64,000 bases of DNA, from assembly GCF_000426545.1 (NCBI RefSeq), contig NZ_AUFO01000011.1, forward strand, positions 155,202 through 219,201. Direction: 5' to 3'. Positions 9,305-17,898 of this stretch are shown piece by piece. The stretch comes from Paenibacillus massiliensis subsp. panacisoli DSM 21345. GTDB lineage: Bacteria > Bacillota > Bacilli > Paenibacillales > Paenibacillaceae. The notes beneath the pieces are model-generated. The model was not told where the DNA came from, made no database searches, and saw nothing but the letters and a program-made list of their open reading frames with translations. The translations under genes were made by a program, and so were the position numbers. Each line of letters opens with the position of its first letter. Within the stretch, counting starts at the first letter, position 1.

Positions 9305-11101
9305 ATGGTTTTGTCAGCCAGACTACTTCGTTTTATTAACAATGTTCGTCTTCGCAACAAGCTCTTATTCTCTTACGTATTCGTGGTCATGCTACCCGTG
9401 CTACTGGTAGGGGGGACCGTCATTTATCATTTGCGTGAGCAAGCCCTGGAATCGGCGATCGCCCAGACCGTCAACAATGTCAACAAGCTCAAGAATCAGA
9501 CAGATAATTTACTTAGAGTGCCGCTGGATATCTCGAACCGACTGATGTTCGATAAGGTTTTCGCCGGTATAGTGAACAAGCGGTACAGCGGAATGCTGGA
9601 GCTTACAACTGCCTATAATGATTTTCATGAATTCCAGACCTATCGAGATCAGTATCGGGAGATTGAGAATATCCGTTTCTACTCCTTTAATCCAACGCTC
9701 GTCAACAATATGGAGTTCATCCCCGTTCAGTCAAGCCAAATGCATGAATCATGGTTTCAGTCTGCAATGCAGGGTACGAGTGTGCATTGGCTCTATGTGC
9801 GCGATTCTGTTAACAATCCCATATCCGGACTAAGCCTTGTCCGCCAGATCCCATTTCCTGAATATCGGAGCAGGGGAGTGCTTGTGGTCGGAATCAACCG
9901 GAATGAGCTGAATAATATGTTAAGCATAGAACCCTTCAATACGATGATTCTTGACCAACAGGGAATTATCGTAGCCTCCTCCAAAGATCCAGCCATGGTC
10001 GGAACCAAGGTGAGTCGACATACGGTTGGCGCTGAGCTGCCTGACCTAAAAAAAGGCATATACAAGGCAGAGCTGCAGGGACAATCCTCCCATATTATTG
10101 TGGATGAGCTGATTCCACGTGGTAGCAAGAATGGTCTTACCTTTATCTCCATATTCTCGAATGAGAGCATCGTCCGCGAGGCGAATCGTGTCATTCTGCT
10201 AGGTACGATCTGTGTTGTGACAGTTCTATTGGCGGGCTTGCTGCTGGTTATGCTGATTTCCTTTCTCATTACAAGACGTTTGCATCTGCTGAGCAGCGAA
10301 CTGCATGATGTAGCTGGGGGCAATCTGACGGTAGTATCCCGTGTCGAGGGGAAGGATGAGATTGGTGATTTGTCACGGAAGTTCAACACAATGGTAGCTA
10401 GCATCCAGCAACTGATGGTGGAGGTCTATGAGACCAGCGAGCAGAATGCCCGCCTGGAAGTGGCACAGAGGGATATCAAGCTGAAGATGCTGGCTAGTCA
10501 GATTAATCCGCACTTTCTATTTAATACGCTCGAATCCCTACGCATGAAGGCACATATGAAAGGTGAGAAGGAGATTGCCCATGTCATCAAGCTGCTTGGT
10601 ACTCTCATGCGACGCAAGCTTGAGATTGGTAGCGGCTATACGACGATTCAAGAGGAGCTGGACATGGTCCGCTCCTATCTGGATATTCAGCGCTTCCGAT
10701 ACGGTGACAGGCTACGGCCTGAGGTGTTGTGCGAACCCGGAATCGAGAGCGTTCGAATTCCTCCACTGCTCATCCAGCCCTTGGTGGAGAATGCCGTAAT
10801 CCATGGTCTAGAGAACATAGAGGATGCCGTCACTGTTCAGGTATCTGTCTCACTGGAGCAGAACAACAGGCTTGTGCGGGTCGAGGTAAAGGATAACGGT
10901 AGCGGTATGTCAGATGAGCGGCTGCGACAGCTGGAGCACGATCTGCAGCGCTTGGAGGAGGACAATAGTGGCATCGGCATGCGAAATGTACATCATCGAC
11001 TGCGGCTGATGTACGGTGAAGCTTACGGGTTGCATGTACAGGCCAGGGAAGGGGAAGGCACAATAGTCCAATTCTTAATACCAGTGGAGGAGGATGAATG
11101 A
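9305..11101 (+). CDS. YesM-like sensor histidine kinase
   Basis: A 598-residue membrane kinase. A first membrane segment spans about residues 20-42, followed by an extracellular sensor region of about 250 residues, a second membrane segment near 297-322, and a HAMP linker (ends near 375). The phosphoacceptor His is residue 403 in Q-I-N-P-H-F-L-F-N, the hallmark of the LytS/YesM His_kinase family (PF06580). The ATPase domain has P-L-V-E-N-A-V-I-H-G (N box) and D-N-G-S-G-M (G1 box). Its stop overlaps the regulator start by four bases (ATGA), so the two are translationally coupled. Such pairs usually sense sugars or oligosaccharides and control ABC importers; the importer at 15862-19572 is a possible target but is not adjacent. 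Confidence 0.95.
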   Translation: MVLSARLLRFINNVRLRNKLLFSYVFVVMLPVLLVGGTVIYHLREQALESAIAQTVNNVNKLKNQTDNLLRVPLDISNRLMFDKVFAGIVNKRYSGMLELTTAYNDFHEFQTYRDQYREIENIRFYSFNPTLVNNMEFIPVQSSQMHESWFQSAMQGTSVHWLYVRDSVNNPISGLSLVRQIPFPEYRSRGVLVVGINRNELNNMLSIEPFNTMILDQQGIIVASSKDPAMVGTKVSRHTVGAELPDLKKGIYKAELQGQSSHIIVDELIPRGSKNGLTFISIFSNESIVREANRVILLGTICVVTVLLAGLLLVMLISFLITRRLHLLSSELHDVAGGNLTVVSRVEGKDEIGDLSRKFNTMVASIQQLMVEVYETSEQNARLEVAQRDIKLKMLASQINPHFLFNTLESLRMKAHMKGEKEIAHVIKLLGTLMRRKLEIGSGYTTIQEELDMVRSYLDIQRFRYGDRLRPEVLCEPGIESVRIPPLLIQPLVENAVIHGLENIEDAVTVQVSVSLEQNNRLVRVEVKDNGSGMSDERLRQLEHDLQRLEEDNSGIGMRNVHHRLRLMYGEAYGLHVQAREGEGTIVQFLIPVEEDE

Positions 11102-12708
11102 TGTATAGGGTGCTGATTGTAGATGATGAGCCTGCCATTCGGGAAGGATTGACGACCCTGATTGATTGGGAAGCCTGTGGCTTTCAGGTGGCAGACACGG
11201 CGGGTAATGGTCGGGAAGCGCTGGAGAAACTGGAGAAGTTTGCGCCGAGGCTTGTTATCATGGACATTCGAATGCCTGGTATGAGTGGATTGGAGGTCAT
11301 TCGCACAATCAGGGATCAGTACTCATCAGACACATCGTCTCATCATATGTCCCCTCACGTGTTGTTGTTGACTGGCTATGCCGACTTCGAGTACGCGCGT
11401 CAGGCGATTGCCTATGGCGTGGATGGCTATCTGCTTAAGCCTGTGGATGAGGAGGAGATGACCAGCGAACTGAAGCGAATCCACAAGCTCATCACCTCCG
11501 AGCAGCAGCAACAGCATACATGGCATCACAAAGGGCAAGAGCAGCAGAGTGCAACTCTCGAAAGAATTATGGAACCCCTACTGCTTGGCACATGGGAGAT
11601 CGTGAAGGAGCATCTGCAAGAGCCTATGCAGACAATCCATATTCCGTCAGGACTGAGGGATTGGTCGGCCTATCAGGTGCTTCTGCTTGGATGGACTTCA
11701 GCATCAGCAGATAGCCATCTGCCGTTAACGGCCCTGAAGCAGAGACTTGATGAAGCATTTGCGCAGGAAGGGGATACGGTATCGTTCATATTGGCGGGTG
11801 GGCTAGGCTTGCTGTTGCAGCAGCCCCTGACAGGGAGACATCAAGCTGCCTGGATGCAGGAAAAGCTGGAACGAGTATTCAAGCCGCTGGCGTTGTCCCC
11901 TTATGCTGCTGCAGGTCCTGTCGTGGCCGAGATGCAACATATACACCAATCGTACCTGCATGCCTTGCGCCTGCTTGAGGTTCGCTTTGCACTTGGTGGC
12001 AACCGGGTTCTGCTGTCTAGCGATGCGCCTGAATATGATCTGGAGCTGCAGGGAGATACGACCATCTCTATGGAGCAGCTGCAGCCGTATGGCGAGCGGC
12101 TCTATTATGCGGTGGAGGTAGCCAATAAAGAGGCAGTAAAGGGCATACTGAATGAATTAAGGGAGGAGCTCATACGCTGCTCCCTATCTGAACAGGTGCT
12201 CAAGGACGCCTGTGCTCAATCCTTTACCCTGGTGTTAAATAAGCTGTTCACAGGGCGACATGAACGGTTATTTCGTGATTATTCCGGCTTGATCACGGAA
12301 GTCTATGCCCGAAAGACGCTCCAGTCCCTACTGGACCATGCTTATGAGCAGCTAAGTGAGATCGCCGATAGGCTGCATGATGATACCCGTGAGGGAGCCA
12401 TGAAGCGGATGACTGACTTCATTCAGGCTCATTACCATGAGAATCTGAAGCTGGAGCTGCTCGCAGAGACGTTCAGTTACAATAGCGGCTATCTGGGCAA
12501 GCTGTTCAAGAGTCACACAGGCGAGTCGTTCAACGTCTATCTGGACAAGGTTCGAATTGAGCAGGCCAAGCGGCTGTTGCTGGAGGGGAAAAAGGTACAT
12601 CAGGTAGCGGTCGAGATTGGCTATGCGAATGCGGACTATTTTCATGCCAAATTCAAAAAGTACGTTGGCTGCTCTCCATCAAGCTATCGGGCTAATGCGA
12701 TGAAATAA
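11098..12708 (+). CDS. YesN-like response regulator, AraC-type DNA-binding domain
   Basis: A 536-residue regulator. The receiver domain occupies residues 1-125 with phosphoacceptor Asp56 (V-I-M-D-I-R-M-P-G), the acidic pair D9-D10 and the Lys of L-L-K-P. A middle region of unclear fold is followed by a C-terminal AraC/XylS double helix-turn-helix over about the last 100 residues (Y-N-S-G-Y-L-G-K-L-F-K and the closing V-G-C-S-P-S-S-Y-R). It is the partner of the kinase upstream. No target site was identified. Confidence 0.95.
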   Translation: MMYRVLIVDDEPAIREGLTTLIDWEACGFQVADTAGNGREALEKLEKFAPRLVIMDIRMPGMSGLEVIRTIRDQYSSDTSSHHMSPHVLLLTGYADFEYARQAIAYGVDGYLLKPVDEEEMTSELKRIHKLITSEQQQQHTWHHKGQEQQSATLERIMEPLLLGTWEIVKEHLQEPMQTIHIPSGLRDWSAYQVLLLGWTSASADSHLPLTALKQRLDEAFAQEGDTVSFILAGGLGLLLQQPLTGRHQAAWMQEKLERVFKPLALSPYAAAGPVVAEMQHIHQSYLHALRLLEVRFALGGNRVLLSSDAPEYDLELQGDTTISMEQLQPYGERLYYAVEVANKEAVKGILNELREELIRCSLSEQVLKDACAQSFTLVLNKLFTGRHERLFRDYSGLITEVYARKTLQSLLDHAYEQLSEIADRLHDDTREGAMKRMTDFIQAHYHENLKLELLAETFSYNSGYLGKLFKSHTGESFNVYLDKVRIEQAKRLLLEGKKVHQVAVEIGYANADYFHAKFKKYVGCSPSSYRANAMK

Positions 12709-12775
12709 AACATATAGATTATATTTACAATATAACGGGCTGGAGGGTTTACCACTTGGCAAATACATGATATTA

Positions 12776-12797
12776 TATTTCTGCAAATATAGAAATA
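12776..12797 (+). promoter_or_regulatory. ArsR-type operator, copy 1
   Basis: TATTTC (12776-12781) and GAAATA (12792-12797) form an inverted repeat with a 10-base spacer just upstream of the ArsR gene. The same element, in opposite orientation, lies at 13107-13128 before the MFS gene. Autoregulation is inferred. Confidence 0.65.
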
Positions 12798-12814
12798 ATA
12801 GCGAGGAGATACTT

Positions 12815-13093
12815 ATGAACGAACCGGCGGACATGCAGCAAGCTGTGAAAATATATAAAGCGCTTGGCGAGCCCACTCGGCTCAAAATTGCGTTACTCCT
12901 GACAGAAGAAAGCGATCAGTGCTGCTCAGTGCTTGGTGACAAGCTGAAGACGGTTGCTATTTCCACATTGTCTCATCATCTGAAGCAGATGGCTGATTGC
13001 GGCTTGCTTACCTTTCGCAAAGAAGGAACATTTATATACTACAGTCTAGATAGAGAAACAGCCGCGAAATATGCTCCATACCTGTTAAATTAA
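12815..13093 (+). CDS. ArsR-family transcriptional repressor
   Basis: A 92-residue winged-helix repressor: K-A-L-G-E-P-T-R-L-K-I-A-L-L near the N-terminus, recognition helix S-T-L-S-H-H-L-K-Q-M, then the wing F-R-K-E-G-T-F-I-Y-Y-S-L. The start chosen is ATG 12815, with GAGGAG 8 bases upstream; an earlier in-frame ATG at 12767 lies in the operator region and is unlikely. A Cys-Cys pair (Q-C-C-S) lies in the helix before the recognition helix and could be a thiol or metal sensor, but other known ArsR metal sites are not evident. It probably represses itself and the MFS exporter downstream through the paired operators. Confidence 0.9.
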   Translation: MNEPADMQQAVKIYKALGEPTRLKIALLLTEESDQCCSVLGDKLKTVAISTLSHHLKQMADCGLLTFRKEGTFIYYSLDRETAAKYAPYLLN

Positions 13094-13106
13094 TTTTTTT
13101 CGTCAT

Positions 13107-13128
13107 TATTTCGATATTTGCAGAAATA
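13107..13128 (+). promoter_or_regulatory. ArsR-type operator, copy 2
   Basis: TATTTC (13107-13112) and GAAATA (13123-13128) again with a 10-base spacer. The surrounding ~28 bases are almost the exact reverse complement of the site at 12773-12799, including the TGCAAATAT core. It sits 44 bases before the MFS start codon. Confidence 0.65.
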
Positions 13129-13171
13129 TAATAATAATGAATATGTAAACTATTGAAGGAGTGAATGGGAC

Positions 13172-14347
13172 TTGGTAAGCCATAGTAAGTGGAAGGTATA
13201 CGTTTTGGCGTTAGTTAGCTTTTTGGTGGGGACCTCCGAATATATAATTTCTGGTATTCTGGATCAGATTGCACAGACTCTGGGCGTTACGGTGGCTGCT
13301 GCGGGACAACTAATTACTGTGTTCTCGCTGACTTACGCGATTGGGACTCCTATTCTCATGGCAGTCACAGCTAAGCTGGATCGGCGTAAACTACTTTTGT
13401 ATTCGCTAGGCCTATTCGTTATCGCTAATCTTCTTTCTTTTGTTTTACCCGGCTTTGGAATGTTCATAGTGTCTCGCATTGTGATGGCGCTAGGTGCAGG
13501 GATAGTCGTCGTGACTGCGCTAAGCATCGCTGCCAGTATCGCGGCTCCCGGCCAACAGGCCAGTTCCATCGCTACCGTGACTATGGGCTTTACCGCTTCT
13601 CTTATTGTCGGTATACCAATCGGTAGGGAGATATCACAATTGTTCGGATGGAAAGCAGTATTTCTTGGTATTGCTGTTAGTGGAATAATAGCTCTGATCG
13701 TACTTGCTTTAACAATTCCCCGTATGAAAGGAGATGAGCCAGTTCCTCTTGGCAGGCAGATTGGATTACTCGTCAGACCTGACGTTGCTCTGGGGCTTGG
13801 AATTACATTCTTTTGGCTGGGAGGCTACTCATTAGCCTATACTTATATCTCGCCTTATTTGCTGGAGGTGTCCCAACTAAATGAGTCGTTGCTAAGCGTG
13901 GCCTTGCTTGTATTCGGGATCGCCAGTCTTGTCGGTTCCAAAGCGGGTGGTTTTTTGACGGATAGACGGGGAGTGACGTTTACATTAATCGGGGGCATGA
14001 TGCTGCACATCATTTCGCTCCTGCTGCTCGCTATGGCTCATTCCATAATCAGCCTGTTCGCCTTTCTAATTCTGTGGTCGTTCGCAGCCTGGTCATCAGG
14101 GCCTACCCAGCAGTATAATCTCGCTTCACTTGCTCCTGAATCCTCTGGTGTGATGCTCAGTCTTAATCAATCCACGATGCAACTGTCAATGGCTGTTGGC
14201 GCTGGACTCGGGGGCATCATTATCGAGCAAATATCTCTGGCTTCGGTGATCTGGTTCGCTGCACTAGGTGTTGCGATCGCTGCCGTCGGAGTATTGATTC
14301 TGAGTCGTGTAGGCTCAAGCAAATCCCTTGCAGGCTCATCCAAATAG
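13172..14347 (+). CDS. MFS efflux transporter, DHA1/PbuE-like
   Basis: A 391-residue, 12-helix major facilitator. The opening (W-K-V-Y-V-L-A-L-V-S-F-L-V-G-T-S-E-Y) and the helix-2/3 loop (A-K-L-D-R-R-K-L-L-L-Y) fit the drug:H+ antiporter-1 group that includes PbuE/YdhL and AraJ. Translation probably begins at TTG 13172, with GAAGGAG 10 bases upstream. The substrate is unknown; control by an ArsR repressor with the same operator suggests efflux of the compound that the repressor senses. Confidence 0.88.
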   Translation: MVSHSKWKVYVLALVSFLVGTSEYIISGILDQIAQTLGVTVAAAGQLITVFSLTYAIGTPILMAVTAKLDRRKLLLYSLGLFVIANLLSFVLPGFGMFIVSRIVMALGAGIVVVTALSIAASIAAPGQQASSIATVTMGFTASLIVGIPIGREISQLFGWKAVFLGIAVSGIIALIVLALTIPRMKGDEPVPLGRQIGLLVRPDVALGLGITFFWLGGYSLAYTYISPYLLEVSQLNESLLSVALLVFGIASLVGSKAGGFLTDRRGVTFTLIGGMMLHIISLLLLAMAHSIISLFAFLILWSFAAWSSGPTQQYNLASLAPESSGVMLSLNQSTMQLSMAVGAGLGGIIIEQISLASVIWFAALGVAIAAVGVLILSRVGSSKSLAGSSK

Positions 14348-14410
14348 CTCGAAGTTAATATGACATATAGCTGTCAGGTATAGTGCATTACAATGCATAG
14401 GGGTGATGAA

Positions 14411-15538
14411 ATGGCTGAACCATTAAGAGATATGTACAATCCAGTAGTGCTGGAGCAATTAGCAACGCACCTGAAGCAGGTATATGCTCCTTTCCAGACG
14501 ACAAGTTTCCTGAACCGAATATTTGATGATAGTTGGGAGTCACTTGCACTTAAAGAGCGCATTCGCCATATAACTCGGGCATTGGGAGAGCATTTGCCTG
14601 CTGATTATAGCGAGGCAGTCCAGCTCCTCATAAGTCTGGGGAATGATCGACAAAAGGGACTGTTCGTGCTGTTTCCTGATTTTGTAGAGGTGTACGGCCA
14701 GCAGGAGGAAGACTGGGAGCTGTCGATGCAGGCTTTAGAGCACTTTACCAAGGGCTCCTCGTCCGAATTTGCAGTGCGGCCTTTCCTGCTTCAGCATCCA
14801 GAGCGAATGATGGAGCAGATGCAGCGCTGGGCATGCAGTGATAACGAGCATGTCCGAAGACTGGCTAGCGAAGGCTGTCGTCCCAGATTGCCATGGGGAC
14901 AAGTGCTGCCGATGTTCCGTGAGGACCCGTTGCCTGTACTTCGGCTGCTGGAGCTGTTGAAGAAAGATCCTTCTCTGTATGTGAGAAAAAGCGTGGCGAA
15001 CAATCTGAATGACATTTCCAAGGATCATCCTCAGCTTGTGCTAGAGCTGGCCAATCGGTGGCGCGGGCAGCATGCGGGCACCGACTGGATTGTTCGGCAC
15101 GGTTGTAGAGGGCTGTTGCGCACAGAGCGCGCAGAAGCCTATGCCTTGTTCGAATATGCGGATCTAAGCCAGTCTCCGTCACGGCTTCAGCATGCACGGA
15201 TTGATTCTGAGCCAGCCCGCGTAACTATGGGTGAATCCTCGGTGCTCAGCTGGCAGTTGACGATCACGGAGCCGATGACAGAGCGGGTTCGAATCGAATA
15301 TGCTATTGATTTTGTGAAGGCAAGTGGAAAGTCCTCCCGCAAGAAGTTCCTGTTGGTAGACCATATATTCTCACAAGCGGAGACCTTCCATCGGACGCGT
15401 ACGCATCGCTGGGCTGATCTCACGACCCGCAAGCATTATCCGGGTATACACAAAATTTCGCTGCTAGCAAACGGAGTAACTCTGGCAGAGACAGAAGTGT
15501 TATTAGAACCATTAGAATATTATGATCGTTTAATGTAA
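14411..15538 (+). CDS. AlkC-like DNA alkylation repair protein with C-terminal Ig-like domain
   Basis: A 375-residue HEAT-like repeat protein. The segments R-R-L-A-S-E-G-C-R-P-R-L-P-W, L-L-K-K-D-P-S-L-Y-V-R-K-S-V-A-N and N-D-I-S-K-D-H-P are characteristic of the COG4335 AlkC group, which excises alkylated bases such as 3-methyladenine without base flipping. The last ~110 residues (from about 265) have a beta-rich character and fit the extra Ig-like domain of one AlkC subgroup. ATG 14411 is preferred because AGGGGTGA lies 5 bases before it; ATG 14393 has no ribosome site. It stands alone. Confidence 0.85.
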   Translation: MAEPLRDMYNPVVLEQLATHLKQVYAPFQTTSFLNRIFDDSWESLALKERIRHITRALGEHLPADYSEAVQLLISLGNDRQKGLFVLFPDFVEVYGQQEEDWELSMQALEHFTKGSSSEFAVRPFLLQHPERMMEQMQRWACSDNEHVRRLASEGCRPRLPWGQVLPMFREDPLPVLRLLELLKKDPSLYVRKSVANNLNDISKDHPQLVLELANRWRGQHAGTDWIVRHGCRGLLRTERAEAYALFEYADLSQSPSRLQHARIDSEPARVTMGESSVLSWQLTITEPMTERVRIEYAIDFVKASGKSSRKKFLLVDHIFSQAETFHRTRTHRWADLTTRKHYPGIHKISLLANGVTLAETEVLLEPLEYYDRLM

Positions 15539-15695
15539 TAGAATCATATGGTATGAATAGAGTAATAGAATGTAATTCGCATCATAGGATAGTTACCTCA
15601 TAAATTAACATCATAAACTAACATCATAAAATAGTAGTATCATAGAGAGTAGCATTGTACGGTAGCAGCATCATAATAAGGTAGGGCATTCTGGG

Positions 15696-15724
15696 CCAAC
15701 TGTTGTATGCAGTTGGTCTTTTTT
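15696..15724 (+). terminator. Rho-independent terminator
   Basis: CCAACTG / CAGTTGG stem with a 7-base loop, followed by TCTTTTTT. The 157 bases before it are AT-rich with short repeats of ACATCATAAA and no gene; the 137 bases after it form the leader of the ABC importer operon with no clear promoter. Confidence 0.85.
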
Positions 15725-15861
15725 GCGTTGCTCATGCAGCAGGGAGCAATGCATCGTGGCAATCACTAATTTTGACCTGAAATTACCGCCAATCCCTTGG
15801 GTATGATGCCAAACTCTCCCAAAGTATGATTAAAGAAACAGCATACCTGGGAGGGATTGAA

Positions 15862-16836
15862 ATGGAAACGCTACCAAAAAAGTCTTCTGGACGTTCGGAT
15901 GCATCTCTCCTTCTGAATGCCCGCAAGACGGGGTTCTGGAAGACGGCACGCAAGCAGAAGTATCTTTACTTTATGTCCATTCCATTTGTGATCTGGGTGT
16001 TTGTATTCAGCTATTTACCGCTCTGGGGCTGGACGATGGCTTTTCAGAATTACAAGCCCGCCAGATCGTTTTTTCAGCAGGAATGGGTGGGCTTCAAGCA
16101 TTTTGTAGAGCTGTTTCAGGATGAACGCTTTTATCTGGTACTACGCAATACCCTTGCGATGAGCTCTATGGGGATTATATTCGGCTTTACGATTCCGATT
16201 CTGTTTGCAGTGTTGCTGAATGAGCTGCGAGGCATGATTTTCAAGCGTTTTTTGCAAACGGTTTCATACCTTCCACATTTCGTATCCTGGGTTGTAGTTG
16301 CGGGGATTGTGACCAAGATGCTATCCATTGACGGCGGGGTCGTAAATGATCTGCTTCTCGCCTTGCATATTGTGGATGAGCCTGTGACGTTCATGGCCAA
16401 GGGCAGCTGGTTCTGGTACATCGTGACGGGAGCGGATCTATGGAAGGAGACAGGCTGGAATACGATTATCTATCTGGCAGCTATAGCTGGTATTGATCAG
16501 GAGCAATATGAGGCGGCCCGTGTGGATGGGGCCAGTCGTATTCGGCAAATCTGGCATATTACCCTGCCCGGCATCCGTACGACGATAGCGGTGCTCTTCA
16601 TTATGTCCATTGGACATCTGATCAGCATAGGCTTTGAGAAGCAGTTCCTCCTCGGCAACAGTCTGGTCACCGATTATTCCGAGGTCCTGGACCTGTATGC
16701 GTTGAATTACGGTCTGAACATGGGACGGTTCTCTTACGGAACGGCGATTGGAATCTTCAACTCGCTCGTCAGCATTACGCTGCTGTTCGTTGCCAATGGT
16801 CTGTTCAAGAAATATACCAAAGAAAGCATTATGTAG
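15862..16836 (+). CDS. ABC importer permease, LplB-like
   Basis: A 324-residue membrane protein of the carbohydrate-type binding-protein-dependent permeases. It has about six membrane spans and the EAA loop E-Q-Y-E-A-A-R-V-D-G-A-S near residue 212, which contacts an ATPase. Start ATG 15862 has GGGAGGG 7 bases upstream; the earlier ATG 15826 lacks a site. It pairs with the next permease (9-base gap). No ATPase gene is nearby, which is normal for this family because a shared MsmX-type ATPase usually serves it. Confidence 0.93.
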   Translation: METLPKKSSGRSDASLLLNARKTGFWKTARKQKYLYFMSIPFVIWVFVFSYLPLWGWTMAFQNYKPARSFFQQEWVGFKHFVELFQDERFYLVLRNTLAMSSMGIIFGFTIPILFAVLLNELRGMIFKRFLQTVSYLPHFVSWVVVAGIVTKMLSIDGGVVNDLLLALHIVDEPVTFMAKGSWFWYIVTGADLWKETGWNTIIYLAAIAGIDQEQYEAARVDGASRIRQIWHITLPGIRTTIAVLFIMSIGHLISIGFEKQFLLGNSLVTDYSEVLDLYALNYGLNMGRFSYGTAIGIFNSLVSITLLFVANGLFKKYTKESIM

Positions 16837-16848
16837 GAGGTAAATGTG

Positions 16849-17751
16849 ATGACGAACCGTGCTTTCAACGCCACTCGTTCCGAGAAACTCTTTGATATTC
16901 TGAACACGGCATTCATGTTTCTGGTAGTCGTCGTAACGCTGTACCCCTTTCTGAACGTGCTCGCCATCTCGTTGAATGATTCTACAGATACCGTACGTGG
17001 AGGAATCTATATCTGGCCGCGTGAGTTCACACTCCAGAATTACTCCACGATCTTCCAGTATGAGGGTCTGCTGCAAGGCCTTTATATATCGGTGTTGAGA
17101 ACGATATCCGGTACGCTGCTCGGGCTATTCAGCTCGTCCATGCTGGCCTATACATTGAGCCGGATTGACTTTCAGGGCAGAAGGTTTATCTCCGTCTTCC
17201 TCGCCTTAACGATGTATTTCACAGGCGGTCTGATCCCGGTATATATTCTGATGCGTGATCTGGGGCTGATCGGCACCTTTTGGGTGTACATTTTCCCCGG
17301 AATGGTCAGTGCCTTTAACGTATTTGTCATTCGTTCCTTCATTGATGGCCTGCCCTATGCCCTGCAGGAATCAGCCAAGCTGGACGGAGCAAATGATTTC
17401 ACCATATACTGGCGGATCATTCTGCCGCTTTGCAAGCCTGTGCTGGCTACGATCGCATTGTTCCTTGCTGTTGGTCAATGGAATGCGTGGTTCGATACGT
17501 ACCTCTATAACGGGGGCAAGGCACATTTGACCACGCTGCAATACGAGCTGATGAAGGTGCTGCAGAGCACACAGCAAGGGGGGGCAGGCATGAACAATGT
17601 CAACGATATGGCGCGGCAAATGACGCAGATCTCGCCCGAATCCATCAAGATGTCCATTACCATCATTGTGACTGTCCCAATCCTGCTCGTGTACCCGTTC
17701 CTTCAAAAGTATTTCGTCGGAGGTATGACACTCGGAGCTGTGAAGTCTTGA
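16849..17751 (+). CDS. ABC importer permease, YtcP/AraQ-like
   Basis: The second permease of the pair, about 300 residues, with six membrane spans and the EAA loop A-L-Q-E-S-A-K-L-D-G-A-N-D near residue 180. TAGGAGG precedes both a GTG at 16846 (5 bases) and ATG 16849 (8 bases); I prefer the ATG. Sequence style matches YtcP-type permeases that work with LplA-like lipoproteins for oligosaccharides. Confidence 0.93.
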   Translation: MTNRAFNATRSEKLFDILNTAFMFLVVVVTLYPFLNVLAISLNDSTDTVRGGIYIWPREFTLQNYSTIFQYEGLLQGLYISVLRTISGTLLGLFSSSMLAYTLSRIDFQGRRFISVFLALTMYFTGGLIPVYILMRDLGLIGTFWVYIFPGMVSAFNVFVIRSFIDGLPYALQESAKLDGANDFTIYWRIILPLCKPVLATIALFLAVGQWNAWFDTYLYNGGKAHLTTLQYELMKVLQSTQQGGAGMNNVNDMARQMTQISPESIKMSITIIVTVPILLVYPFLQKYFVGGMTLGAVKS

Positions 17752-17898
17752 GGTACTAGTGAGGTTCTGATTGAGGTACGAATGAAGTATGAGGTACAAG
17801 TGAAATCCATAGGAATGAACCTAATTATGCGGCATGAATGGATACAACTAATATGACTAGAGATAAAGTCAACGATAGAGACTGGGAGGAGACTATAT

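Noticed and set aside
15541..15680. Possible CRISPR-like short repeats (ACATCATAAA)
   Set aside because: Units are short, degenerate and have no unique spacers; simple AT-rich repetition.
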